Below, piece by piece: positions 35,866-43,736 of a DNA stretch of 60,013 nt. A program made the translations under genes and the position numbers. The DNA is from Flavobacterium sp. NRK1 (GTDB lineage: Bacteria; Bacteroidota; Bacteroidia; Flavobacteriales; Flavobacteriaceae), in contig NZ_JAMXLA010000001.1 in assembly GCF_024054175.1 (NCBI RefSeq), positions 288,386 to 348,398 of the forward strand. Reading direction: 5' to 3'. How positions within the stretch are numbered: the stretch's first letter is position 1; each line of letters starts with the position of its first letter. The notes below the pieces were generated by a model, which had not been told where the DNA came from, made no database searches, and worked only from the letters and a program-made list of their open reading frames with translations.

Positions 35866-36071
35866 TGAAAAGCTGGGTAAAATTTGGCCTTTTTTGGGGT
35901 GTATTCATGGCACTATTTATTAATGTAGTCTTTCCTTTATTTGATGGTACAGAAATTATACCCATGAAATTATTAGTCAGCATACCGGTATGGCTGGTAT
36001 TCGGATTAATTTTTGGCTATGTATCGCGTAAAAAAGACCCTAAAAATAAAGTTAGAGACAGCAATGAGTAA
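35865..36071 (+). CDS. Two-helix mini membrane protein, array member 2
   Basis: This 68-residue paralogue reads MKSWVKFGLFWGVFMALF, then FPLFDG at the helix-1 end, a short loop, IPVWLVFGLIFGYVSRKKD in helix 2 and a basic-acidic tail. It is closest to array members 5 and 6. The gene starts in a TAATG overlap with member 1. Its stop codon falls inside the first copy of a 21-base tandem duplication that also carries the starts of member 3. Confidence 0.82.
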   Translation: MKSWVKFGLFWGVFMALFINVVFPLFDGTEIIPMKLLVSIPVWLVFGLIFGYVSRKKDPKNKVRDSNE

Positions 36072-36093
36072 ATTAGAGACAGCAATGAGTAAA
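36052..36093 (+). repeat. 21-base perfect tandem duplication over a gene junction
   Basis: The 21-base unit beginning TTAGAGACAGCAATGAG and ending TAAA occurs twice head to tail (36052-36072 and 36073-36093). The first copy contains the stop of array member 2; each copy contains an ATG in frame for member 3. Confidence 0.97.
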
Positions 36094-36285
36094 CCTGTAC
36101 GCTTAATTATTATAAAATATTTATTCTGTTATATAATTGTAGTTTTTATAATGCCTTTTGTAGATAATGATACTTCATTTGCCTCTGATTGGAAAAAAGC
36201 ATTTTTTATGTTTATAATCTGGGCAATTATATGTTTAATAGAGATTTATTTTGAAAATAGAAAACAGAGAAAGGTCAATAAATAA
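36085..36285 (+). CDS. Two-helix mini membrane protein, array member 3
   Basis: The protein is 66 residues from the ATG at 36085 (MSKPVRLIIIKYLFCY) or 73 from the duplicated in-frame ATG at 36064 (MSKLETAMSKPV). The inner start resembles the paralogues better. It has two hydrophobic helices with IMPFVDND at the end of the first and a basic tail (ENRKQRKVNK). It is the most diverged of the six with member 4. The start is ambiguous because of the tandem duplication; coupled translation from member 2 would favour 36064. Confidence 0.75.
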   Translation: MSKPVRLIIIKYLFCYIIVVFIMPFVDNDTSFASDWKKAFFMFIIWAIICLIEIYFENRKQRKVNK

Positions 36286-36298
36286 GACCAATATTAAT

Positions 36299-36514
36299 AT
36301 GAAAAAATATATTAGAGCATCTGCCATATGGTATTTTATATGTTTTTTATTTACAACATTTATTTCTCCGTTATTAGGATGGAGTGACAATGGGATTGGC
36401 TGGTCGCAAATAGTCATAAATTTTATTCTGTGGTCTGCAGTATTTGCAATTGTTATTTACTTAGAAAAAAAACGTATGAAAAAACTGAATAGAAAACATG
36501 AAAAAATGGGTTAA
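36299..36514 (+). CDS. Two-helix mini membrane protein, array member 4
   Basis: This 71-residue paralogue starts MKKYIRASAIWYFICFLF. The upstream in-frame extension would run through the end of member 3 and is not supported. Helix 1 ends in FISPLLGWSD, helix 2 is VINFILWSAVFAIVIYL, and the tail is very basic (EKKRMKKLNRKHEK). The last 17 bases overlap the start of member 5, consistent with translational coupling. Confidence 0.78.
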   Translation: MKKYIRASAIWYFICFLFTTFISPLLGWSDNGIGWSQIVINFILWSAVFAIVIYLEKKRMKKLNRKHEKMG

Positions 36515-36695
36515 ACAAAGTTTTGTTCAGGCTTTTTGGGTGCTGATGGTATTGGGAGTAGTATTCCCATTGATAGATGACACTTTTTCGGTAACAAAAC
36601 TGATAATAGCCATACCTGTTTTCATAGTTTTCGGCTTGCTTTTGGACTATTTTATGTACGGAAGAGATACAACTAAAAAAATTACAGAATCATGA
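36498..36695 (+). CDS. Two-helix mini membrane protein, array member 5
   Basis: The 65-residue protein reads MKKWVKQSFVQAFWVLMVL, with VVFPLIDD closing helix 1 and IPVFIVFGLLLDYFMYG as helix 2. It starts within member 4 and ends in an ATGA overlap (4 bases) with member 6. Size, motifs and arrangement match members 2 and 6 most closely. The function is unknown. Confidence 0.82.
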   Translation: MKKWVKQSFVQAFWVLMVLGVVFPLIDDTFSVTKLIIAIPVFIVFGLLLDYFMYGRDTTKKITES

Positions 36696-36877
36696 AAAAA
36701 TGGGTACGATCAGGATTAGTTTGGGGAGGCATACTTTACTTTATAACTATGGTTCTTTTTCCCCTTTTTGACCATGAAAGATTTACATTAACCAAAATAC
36801 TTCTTGGCATTCCGCTATGGATTGTGGTTGGCCTTATTATAGGCTACCTGATAGTAAGGAAGAAAAAGAAAACCTAA
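36692..36877 (+). CDS. Two-helix mini membrane protein, array member 6
   Basis: This last and shortest paralogue (61 residues) reads MKKWVRSGLVWGGILYFI, then LFPLFDHERFTL, then IPLWIVVGLIIGYLIVRKKKKT. It is nearly an array consensus: WVKxGLxW, PLFD, LTK, IPxWxVxGLIxGY and a lysine tail. The positive tail suggests that both ends lie in the cytoplasm with a short periplasmic hairpin loop. A leftward gene ends 23 bases further on. Confidence 0.82.
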   Translation: MKKWVRSGLVWGGILYFITMVLFPLFDHERFTLTKILLGIPLWIVVGLIIGYLIVRKKKKT

Positions 36878-36900
36878 GATTACAAAACTATAACAACACC

Positions 36901-37398
36901 TTACTTAAAATTATTCTTTAGCAAACCTTCTCTTTTCATAATTTCAAGAGCTTTAATAGTTTCTTCTGCTCCGCCTGTAAGTGAACCTGGCATCATAATA
37001 ATTCTCTTCTTTATCTTCCCATTTTCATTAAAGAAAATGCTGAAGTAAGAACGGCGTAACCACGGGATAGCTTTTGTAAATTGTACCTTTTCTATATCTT
37101 TTCTTTCTATTACAGGAGCAGAAGAATTATTTATACTTGTAATTACTACATATAACAGAAACAGTCCAAAGCCTCCGAATAGTACCGTAAAAAAATTATC
37201 ATTATTCCTATAACTTATATACCCCTGATAAATAAGGCAAAGTGATAACAAACCATACATTGTAAGCCTTTTCATGACACTTCCTGAGGTTGGTACCTGA
37301 AAAACAGTGTGAGGATTACTATTTGCACTTAACAAAATTTTGTCCGGCATCACATGACAATAACCCGTTTTAGTTCTGAACGTTGTATTATTTTCCAT
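36901..37398 (-). CDS. Membrane protein with PH-like flanks, unknown function
   Basis: This 165-residue protein has a polar N-terminal part (FRTKTGYCHVMPDKILL), two hydrophobic segments in the middle (about 47-62 and 68-86) and a C-terminal polar domain (RKDIEKVQFTKAIPWLRRSYFS, then KKRIIMMPGSLTGG). The pattern of strands around two helices is like bacterial PH-domain (bPH2-type) membrane proteins, but I cannot assign it firmly. It overlaps the upstream gene by 11 bases and is translated with it. Confidence 0.72.
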   Translation of the reverse strand: MENNTTFRTKTGYCHVMPDKILLSANSNPHTVFQVPTSGSVMKRLTMYGLLSLCLIYQGYISYRNNDNFFTVLFGGFGLFLLYVVITSINNSSAPVIERKDIEKVQFTKAIPWLRRSYFSIFFNENGKIKKRIIMMPGSLTGGAEETIKALEIMKREGLLKNNFK

Positions 37399-37822
37399 AA
37401 GACGCCAATGTCTTTTTAAAATTCTCTATTGCATTATAGTCTTCCATACCTAAAATGGCTATAAGATGCATAAAATCCAGTTTCCCTGACAAATGATATT
37501 GTATTAACTGTTCTCTTATATCACGTATTTGGTAACGATGATCTAACTGGAAATAATAAATATTCTTTTCTCCATTCTTACTATATATCCCGATGCTATT
37601 ATTTACACCTTTTGAGATTTTACCATTTACTGTATCTATCTTTCCTACATAATCATCAAAACAGGAAAATTTTATACCACTAAGGGCATCTATACTGAAT
37701 ATTTTATCATTTACAATAATACGATTGTCAAGAAAAGTGATCTCACCATTTAAGTGACTTTCTTCTTTTTTTCGAAAGAAAGTAAACCGGACATCTTTTG
37801 TATAAATTTTAAAAGGGTTCAT
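37388..37822 (-). CDS. Soluble protein of unknown function, paired with a membrane gene
   Basis: This 144-residue protein has no signal peptide. The N-terminal 90 residues look like beta strands (FKIYTKDVRFTFFRKKEE, ITFLDNRIIVNDKIFSID), reminiscent of a PH-like barrel, and the end is helical (DIREQLIQYHLSGKL, NAIENFKKTLASYGK). I do not recognise the family. It sits six bases after the DUF2007 gene and overlaps the membrane protein gene downstream, so the three form an operon. Confidence 0.72.
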   Translation of the reverse strand: MNPFKIYTKDVRFTFFRKKEESHLNGEITFLDNRIIVNDKIFSIDALSGIKFSCFDDYVGKIDTVNGKISKGVNNSIGIYSKNGEKNIYYFQLDHRYQIRDIREQLIQYHLSGKLDFMHLIAILGMEDYNAIENFKKTLASYGK

Positions 37823-37828
37823 TTATAT

Positions 37829-38047
37829 TTAGTTACCCATTTTAAAATCTTCAATTGCCTGAGCTGCTTTTTCCTTATCTCTATCGTCTATAAAAACTTC
37901 TACGGCCTGGCCTAAAGAGCCAAACCCTGCCATATTTGAAGATTGTATATTATTCTTTACAATTACAGCTACACCAACTCCTTCAATCCTTGCTTTAAGC
38001 GACTGTGCTAAAATTTCACTTCCCGAAAATACTTTTACTAACGCCAT
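37829..38047 (-). CDS. DUF2007 family protein (putative signal-transducing)
   Basis: This 72-residue protein has the ferredoxin-like DUF2007 pattern: LVKVFSGSEILAQSLKARIE, GVGVAVIVKNNIQ, and EVFIDDRDKEKAAQAIEDF. The family resembles GlnB in fold and is often found as a small regulatory partner, but no ligand is known. It is the central gene of a leftward set (DEAD-like gene 15 bases upstream, unknown genes downstream). Confidence 0.88.
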   Translation of the reverse strand: MALVKVFSGSEILAQSLKARIEGVGVAVIVKNNIQSSNMAGFGSLGQAVEVFIDDRDKEKAAQAIEDFKMGN

Positions 38048-38062
38048 AATGGTTTCGTTTTA

Positions 38063-38719
38063 TTAATTATTATCTGTTTCTTCCTCTTCGTTAAATTCCT
38101 CATCTTCTTCATCAAATTCAAAGAAAACAGGTTCTACCATTATCTTATCGGCAAGTATCTCTACCCTGTCTGTAATAACATCGGTAAAAAACAGGCGTTG
38201 GGTTTTGGCAATACTGTCTGACATTCTCACGATCTTAGTTTCCATCCTTACTTTTAGCTGATCTTCAATATCATCTACAATAAACATCTTAAGGCGGTTT
38301 ACGTCAAACCCTGCCGAAGAAAACATATCGTTAAGTTTAACAGCAGTTCCAATAAGTACATCTATACCGAGAGATATTTGGTTTTTATCATAATCTATAT
38401 CACCCTGCTCGTATACACCATATACGCGAAGATTATTATAATTACCATACTTTCTGAAAAGCTCCATCATTTCAACTACCTTGGTTTTATCCTTCACAAT
38501 AATCAATGCACGTGGAGATTCTTCAAAAGCTTTCTCAAGGCGCTGTATTACATTAATTACAATTGTGGTAGTTTTACCCAAATCTGAATCGGCCAAAAAA
38601 ACGCAGTCTGCGCCGCTTTTAATGGTACTCCAGCTTTCTTTCTGCAGTTCGGTAGGCTCATTTATGCCTGCTTCTTCTAAAGCAAGTGCAAGCTTTTCAT
38701 TTATTTTTTTTAAAAACAT
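38063..38719 (-). CDS. Degenerate DEAD-box protein, N-terminal helicase domain only
   Basis: This 218-residue protein keeps the fold of RecA-like domain 1 of DEAD-box RNA helicases, including a Q-motif (INEPTELQKESW, Gln26), but has no helicase C domain. Motif I is ADSDLGKT (43-50) instead of AxTGxGKT. Motif II is VDDIED instead of DEAD. The SAT motif is replaced by FFTDV. The tail is very acidic (FDEEDEEFNEEEETDNN). ATP hydrolysis and unwinding look impossible; a binding or scaffold role is inference. It leads the operon with the DUF2007 gene. Confidence 0.85.
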   Translation of the reverse strand: MFLKKINEKLALALEEAGINEPTELQKESWSTIKSGADCVFLADSDLGKTTTIVINVIQRLEKAFEESPRALIIVKDKTKVVEMMELFRKYGNYNNLRVYGVYEQGDIDYDKNQISLGIDVLIGTAVKLNDMFSSAGFDVNRLKMFIVDDIEDQLKVRMETKIVRMSDSIAKTQRLFFTDVITDRVEILADKIMVEPVFFEFDEEDEEFNEEEETDNN

Positions 38720-38807
38720 ATTCTTTATTGATATTACTCAGAAGTCAGCGTGAAATTCTGTATTCAGACTCTACTACTCTCCTGATAAAAGAGATCACAA
38801 AAGTAAC

Positions 38808-38843
38808 AAAAAGAAAAAGAAAAACCCCGGTAAGTACCCGGGG
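38808..38843 (-). terminator. Terminator of the sigma-54 regulator gene
   Basis: CCCCGG pairs with CCGGGG around TAAGTAC. On the minus strand the hairpin is followed by a T-rich tract (TTTTTCTTTTTCTTTTTG). It lies 35 bases beyond the stop codon. Confidence 0.82.
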
Positions 38844-38877
38844 GCAGTTTCCTGAATATCTATATTGTAATTTTATA

Positions 38878-40041
38878 TTATTTGCTTGCAAAAAGCTTTA
38901 CATCACTTTCGCTGATTTCACTGCCTCCTAATATTATAAGGCGTTCAACTACATTGCGCAGTTCTCTTATATTACCCGTCCAATCATATTCCTGCAGCAG
39001 TTTTACAGCATCTGCAGAAAACTTTTTGGATGCAGTTCCCTGTTCTTCGGCTATCTTTTCGGCAAAATGGTTTATAAGCAACGGAATATCATCTCTTCTC
39101 TCATTAAGCGCAGGTACTTTTACAAGTATAACCGCAAGACGATGGTATAGATCCTCTCGGAAATTACCATCGGCAATTTCTTTTTTAAGGTCTTTATTAG
39201 TAGCTGCAATCACACGCACATCTACTTTGATATCTTTTTCTGCACCTACCCTTTGTATCATGTTTTCCTGAAGGGCGCGTAATACCTTTGCCTGAGCAGG
39301 CAGACTCATATCTCCTATTTCATCAAGAAATATTGTTCCTTTATCGGCTGCCTCAAACTTACCTGCACGATCTTTAACCGCACTTGTAAAAGCACCTTTA
39401 ACATGACCAAACAATTCGCTTTCAATAAGCTCAGAAGGGATGGCAGCACAGTTAACTTCTATAAAAGGGGCAGCAGCCCGTTCACTCTTTTCATGCAGCC
39501 AGTGTGCCACAAGCTCTTTACCCGTTCCGTTAGGTCCGGTAATAAGTACTCGTGCATCGGTAGGAGCTACTTTTTCAATAATTTCTTTTATATGGTCTAT
39601 AGGTCCGCTGTTGCCTATCATTTCATAATTCTTGCTTACTTTCTTTTTAAGCATCTTGTTTTCTACAACAAGAACCTTACGGTCAAGAGCATTACGTACA
39701 GTATTAAGAAGGCGGTTTAAATCCGGTGGTTTAGAAATATAATCAAAAGCACCAAGGCGCATTGTATTTATAGCTGTTTCAAGATCACCATGACCGGATA
39801 TCATTACAAAAGGAATTTCGGGCTTGATTTTCTTTACAGCTTCAAGTACCTCAACACCATCCATTTTCGGCATCTTTATATCGCAAAGCACCAAATCATA
39901 GTCTTCATTTTTTATTTTTTCAAGGCCCTGCAGCCCGTCTTCGGCTTCTTCAACTTTATAAGCATCATTTTCTTCAGATAATATTTTACCCAATACCCTG
40001 CGAATAGCGGCTTCGTCTTCTATTATTAATATCTTAGACAT
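38878..40041 (-). CDS. Sigma-54-type response regulator without a DNA-binding domain
   Basis: This NtrC/AtoC-like protein has a receiver (Asp54 in VLCDIKMPKMDG; Lys104 in YISKPPD) and an AAA+ domain with Walker A GPNGTGKE (169-176) and Walker B GTIFLDEIGD. The sigma-54 loop is GAFTSA (216-221) instead of GAFTGA. The 387-residue chain stops at IRELRNVVERLIILGGSEIS plus about 12 residues, so the Fis-type HTH is missing. It may act on holoenzyme from solution or be recruited by partners. No histidine kinase is adjacent. Confidence 0.93.
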   Translation of the reverse strand: MSKILIIEDEAAIRRVLGKILSEENDAYKVEEAEDGLQGLEKIKNEDYDLVLCDIKMPKMDGVEVLEAVKKIKPEIPFVMISGHGDLETAINTMRLGAFDYISKPPDLNRLLNTVRNALDRKVLVVENKMLKKKVSKNYEMIGNSGPIDHIKEIIEKVAPTDARVLITGPNGTGKELVAHWLHEKSERAAAPFIEVNCAAIPSELIESELFGHVKGAFTSAVKDRAGKFEAADKGTIFLDEIGDMSLPAQAKVLRALQENMIQRVGAEKDIKVDVRVIAATNKDLKKEIADGNFREDLYHRLAVILVKVPALNERRDDIPLLINHFAEKIAEEQGTASKKFSADAVKLLQEYDWTGNIRELRNVVERLIILGGSEISESDVKLFASK

Positions 40042-40158
40042 ATTTTGTATCGATTTTTTTTGACTGTTGCTACAACCTGTTATCTATAAATATATTGCTT
40101 TATACTTAAATACACATAGCTATTAACAAATAACTAACTGTGAACTTATAGCTGCAAA

Positions 40159-41454
40159 CTAATATTTAAGCCACTTGAATATTTCTTTATAAGTTGGTTT
40201 TTTGCCATACATAAGTATACCTATGCGGTATATTTTTGATGCAAACCAAACTACAAGGAAAAAAGTAGTAAACAATATTGCAACAGAAAGAATAAGTTGC
40301 CATAACGGCACGCCAAACGGAAGGCGCATCATCATTACTATTGGCGATGTAAGCGGTATAAGTGAGAAAACAGTTGCAACAGTACCGTGAGGATCGTTAA
40401 TTACTGTAAAGAAACCTACGTATACCCCAAGCATTAAAGGAAGGATAATAGGCAGCAGAAATTGTTGTGAATCTGTTTCACTATCTACAGCAGCACCTAT
40501 AGAAGCATATATTGAGCTGTAAAGAAAAAATCCGCCAATAAAAAATACCAGAAATGAAATAAGCATTGTTGCCCACGGAAGCGTTAATAATTCAGGTATA
40601 TAACGCTGCCATTCGCTTACAGAATTTTGGCCGGCTTCAATCATTTCGGGAGTAATTACACCACTATCCATTTTAAGACCGAGAGCGCTGCTCGCTATAA
40701 AAATAAGTGCCGATCCTAATACGGCCCATATTAAGAACTGCAATATACCTGCCATTGAAGTTCCTATAATTTTACCCATCATAAGTTTAAAAGGCTTAAC
40801 CGAAGAAATAATAATCTCTATAATACGATTTGTCTTTTCTTCTATAACACTTCGCATAACCATATTACCATAAATAATTATGAACATCATGATAAGGTAA
40901 CCGAAAGCAAAGCCTATAGCTATTTTAATAGCATTAAACCATTTAAGGCTTTCTTCTCCCGAAAATTTACTCAAATGAATATCGGCTTTAGTTTTAGCTT
41001 TCTCTATCTGTTCAAAATTAATATCGGCTTTTTCAAGGTTGTATTTAAACAATTTATCATTTACCACATCTTCCATGCCTTCTATAAAATCCATTGAAGG
41101 GCTTTCGTTAGATATGTATTCTACTTTATTCACAAGCTCTGCCGGGTTTGATACAGAAGGCACATAAATAAGGCCCTCATAGCTTTCAGCCGCTTTTTCT
41201 TTAGCAACAGCTAAAGACATTTGTGAAAGATTTACATATTCTATTTTTTTAGAATCTTTAAAATCGGGTTCAAGTAATCCTGACTGGTCATGAATAGCCA
41301 CTTTAATAACATCATCATCATTAACACTTGCCAGATAGCCTACAAGCACAGCCATAGCCGTAAACAGCAATGGGCTAAGAAATGTCATTACGATAAACGA
41401 CTTATTACGCACTTTTGCGTTAAATTCCCGTTTTATAATTAAGGATAGGCTCAT
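40159..41454 (-). CDS. ABC exporter permease, NatB/ABC-2 type
   Basis: This 431-residue integral membrane protein has an N-terminal helix (KSFIVMTFLSPLLFTAMAVL), a large extracytoplasmic domain (about 45-170) and then five or six helices. MRSVIEEKTNRIIEIIISSV is the conserved coupling region of the ABC-2/NatB type, and FKLMMGKIIGTSMAGILQF follows. With the ATPase upstream it forms an exporter in the inner membrane, resembling the NatAB sodium exporter; the cargo is unknown. Its ATG shares one base with the ATPase stop codon. Confidence 0.92.
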   Translation of the reverse strand: MSLSLIIKREFNAKVRNKSFIVMTFLSPLLFTAMAVLVGYLASVNDDDVIKVAIHDQSGLLEPDFKDSKKIEYVNLSQMSLAVAKEKAAESYEGLIYVPSVSNPAELVNKVEYISNESPSMDFIEGMEDVVNDKLFKYNLEKADINFEQIEKAKTKADIHLSKFSGEESLKWFNAIKIAIGFAFGYLIMMFIIIYGNMVMRSVIEEKTNRIIEIIISSVKPFKLMMGKIIGTSMAGILQFLIWAVLGSALIFIASSALGLKMDSGVITPEMIEAGQNSVSEWQRYIPELLTLPWATMLISFLVFFIGGFFLYSSIYASIGAAVDSETDSQQFLLPIILPLMLGVYVGFFTVINDPHGTVATVFSLIPLTSPIVMMMRLPFGVPLWQLILSVAILFTTFFLVVWFASKIYRIGILMYGKKPTYKEIFKWLKY

Positions 41455-42380
41455 TATCTTTTGCTTACAGTTTGAATGAATATATCGTTTACACTTGGTA
41501 TTTTCTCAACAAAATAAGTTACATCACCCCTTTGAACAAGGTCATTTAATAACTCTCGTGAAGTTACACCTTGAGGGAGAGTAATCTGGAGCTTTAATTC
41601 GTCATCAAGCGTTTTAAAATTTGCCGGAGCTACCTCATACTTCTGACTTAATTCGCCACTTAACTGATGATTATTACCTGTTACTACACCTACTTCAAAA
41701 GTATTGGTACGATATTCTCTTTTAACCTCATTAAGCTCCCCTTCAATAAGCTTGTTTGACTGATGTATAAGTGCAATATGATCACACATTTCCTCAACAC
41801 TTTCCATTCTGTGGGTAGAAAATATGATGGTAGTGCCTTTATCCCGAAGTGCCAGTATCTCATCTTTTATAAGATTTGCATTTACCGGATCGAAACCGCT
41901 AAAAGGCTCATCAAAAATCAGCAGCTTGGGTTGGTGAAGTACAGTAACAACAAACTGTATTTTTTGAGCCATTCCTTTAGACAGCTCCTGTATTTTTTTA
42001 TTCCACCAGCCTTTTATTTCCAGTCTGTCAAACCAGTAATCCAGCTGCTCTTTCGCTTCTTTTTTAGAAAGTCCTTTAAGTTGTGCAAGATATAGGGCCT
42101 GCTCGCCTACCTTCATGCTTTTATAAAGCCCCCTTTCTTCAGGCATATAACCAATATTTGCTATATGTGCGGGGTTAAGCTTTTCACCATCAAGTAAAAC
42201 TTCCCCACTATCCGGCATTGTTATTTGGTTTATGATTCGTATCAGGGAGGTTTTCCCCGCTCCGTTAGGGCCTAAAAGCCCATAAATACTGCCACGCGGC
42301 ACTTTTAACGAAACGCTGTTAAGAGCTGTATAATTGCCATATTGCTTAACAACATTCTTTACTTCAAGAATTGGTTCCAT
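41454..42380 (-). CDS. ABC exporter ATPase, NatA type
   Basis: This 308-residue cytoplasmic subunit has Walker A GPNGAGKTS, the Q-loop region YMPEERGLYKSM, signature LSKGMAQK (a divergent LSGGQ in which Gly is replaced by Lys, usual in the NatA group), Walker B LLIFDEPFSGFDPVN and the switch His in FSTHRMESVEEM. A C-terminal domain of about 80 residues follows, as in NatA/DrrA-like ATPases. It is co-transcribed with the permease (one-base overlap). Confidence 0.94.
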   Translation of the reverse strand: MEPILEVKNVVKQYGNYTALNSVSLKVPRGSIYGLLGPNGAGKTSLIRIINQITMPDSGEVLLDGEKLNPAHIANIGYMPEERGLYKSMKVGEQALYLAQLKGLSKKEAKEQLDYWFDRLEIKGWWNKKIQELSKGMAQKIQFVVTVLHQPKLLIFDEPFSGFDPVNANLIKDEILALRDKGTTIIFSTHRMESVEEMCDHIALIHQSNKLIEGELNEVKREYRTNTFEVGVVTGNNHQLSGELSQKYEVAPANFKTLDDELKLQITLPQGVTSRELLNDLVQRGDVTYFVEKIPSVNDIFIQTVSKR

Positions 42381-42483
42381 TCAAAATTTTGATTGAGAAT
42401 GTAAAAGTAAAGAATAAGATGTAGATAATATAGATTATAAAGCATTTTAAGTATTTTTAAAAGAAATCAAATGCTTATAAAGC

Positions 42484-42514
42484 AAAAACCCACCCTTATT
42501 TGCATAAGGATGGG
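42484..42514 (-). terminator. dnaJ terminator
   Basis: On the minus strand an 11-bp stem (CCCATCCTTAT / ATAAGGGTGGG) with a GCAA tetraloop is followed by T. It lies about 70 bases past the dnaJ stop codon. Confidence 0.88.
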
Positions 42515-42584
42515 AAAAATTGCTATGAAAAAGAAAAATTCACTATTTGAATAGTGAAATCCAAATATATAAAATTATCTTAAA

Positions 42585-43700
42585 TTATGAAAACATATCC
42601 TTAACTTTTTCAAAAAAAGATTTATCCGACTTTTCAGGGTGCGGAATAAAGTTTTCATCTGTAAGTGATTTCTCAAAAAAATGTCGTTGCTCTTTATTCA
42701 AAGTCTTTGGAGTCCAAACATTTACATGCACAAGCAAGTCTCCGTTACCGTATGAGTTTATACTAGGGATACCCTTACCTTTCAGCCTTAATATTTTGCC
42801 CGATTGTATTCCTTCTTCAAGTTTTATCCTCACTTTACCGCTTACAGTCTCAATATCCCTTGATGTACCAAGAGCAGCTTCGGCAAAACTAATATATAAA
42901 TCAAGATGAAGATTTTCTCCTTCACGTTTAAGTGTTTCATGTTCAACCTCTTCAATCGCAACAATAAGATCGCCCGGTATGCTATTATTACCCGGAGCAT
43001 CATTACCTTTTCCGGTAACTTTAAGCTGCATACCATCTACAACTCCTGCAGGTATTTTTATTGATACAGTTTCATCTTCCATTACCATACCCTGTGCATC
43101 GGCATGATTAGGTTTTGATTCTATGATCTGACCTGTACCTCCGCAAGTATGGCATGTAGCGGCAGTTTGCATTCTTCCCAAAATAGTATTGGTCACTTTC
43201 ATTACCTGACCGGCACCATTACAGGTAGGGCAGGTTTTAAAAGTAACACCTTTAGCCTGTATCTTTCTTTTAACTTTTACTTTTTTCTCTACACCGTTGG
43301 CTATTTCTTCAAGTGTAAGCTTAACCTTAATTCTAAGGTTGCTTCCTTTCATTCTGCGCTGACCTCCGCCACTGCCGAAGCCGCCAAAGCCTCCGCCAAA
43401 TGCACCACCAAAAATATCCCCAAACTGGCTGAAAATATCATCCATATTCATGCCGCCTCCGCTAAAGCCTCCTGTTCCATCAAATGCAGCAGAACCATAT
43501 TGGTCATAACGTGCCCTTTTATCAGGGTCGCTAAGTATTTCATATGCTTCAGCAGCAGCTTTAAAGTTTTCTTCAGCTTCTTTATTTCCCGGATTTTTAT
43601 CAGGGTGATATTCTATGGCCTTCTTTCGGTATGCTTTTTTTATCTGTTCGGCACTGGCATTTTTATCTATACCTAGTACTTCGTAAAAATCTTTCTTCAT
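42585..43700 (-). CDS. dnaJ: Chaperone DnaJ (Hsp40)
   Basis: DnaJ stimulates DnaK ATPase and delivers substrates. The J domain (1-70) has the HPD tripeptide in [10 protein letters not shown]; a Gly/Phe-rich segment follows ([16 protein letters not shown]). The zinc region has only two CxxCxGxG motifs (CPTCNGAG and CHTCGGTG) instead of four, leaving one zinc site, which I recall as normal for flavobacterial DnaJ. The C-terminal peptide-binding domains follow ([17 protein letters not shown]). The length is 371. It is downstream of grpE in an operon. Confidence 0.97.
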   Translation of the reverse strand: MKKDFYEVLGIDKNASAEQIKKAYRKKAIEYHPDKNPGNKEAEENFKAAAEAYEILSDPDKRARYDQYGSAAFDGTGGFSGGGMNMDDIFSQFGDIFGGAFGGGFGGFGSGGGQRRMKGSNLRIKVKLTLEEIANGVEKKVKVKRKIQAKGVTFKTCPTCNGAGQVMKVTNTILGRMQTAATCHTCGGTGQIIESKPNHADAQGMVMEDETVSIKIPAGVVDGMQLKVTGKGNDAPGNNSIPGDLIVAIEEVEHETLKREGENLHLDLYISFAEAALGTSRDIETVSGKVRIKLEEGIQSGKILRLKGKGIPSINSYGNGDLLVHVNVWTPKTLNKEQRHFFEKSLTDENFIPHPEKSDKSFFEKVKDMFS

Positions 43701-43736
43701 TTTGCGGGTTTTTACCGTATTGCTTACAGCTTTATA

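Noticed and set aside
43149..43676. 175-residue plus-strand frame opposite dnaJ
   Set aside because: It is the exact antisense of a highly conserved gene; its residues (many Phe, Ser, Cys) reflect the reverse complement of the Gly-rich region and it has no family likeness.
42585..43700. DnaJ with two missing zinc motifs as a damaged gene
   Set aside because: The frame is intact, the region around the lost motifs is smoothly shortened, and I recall the same form in other flavobacteria.
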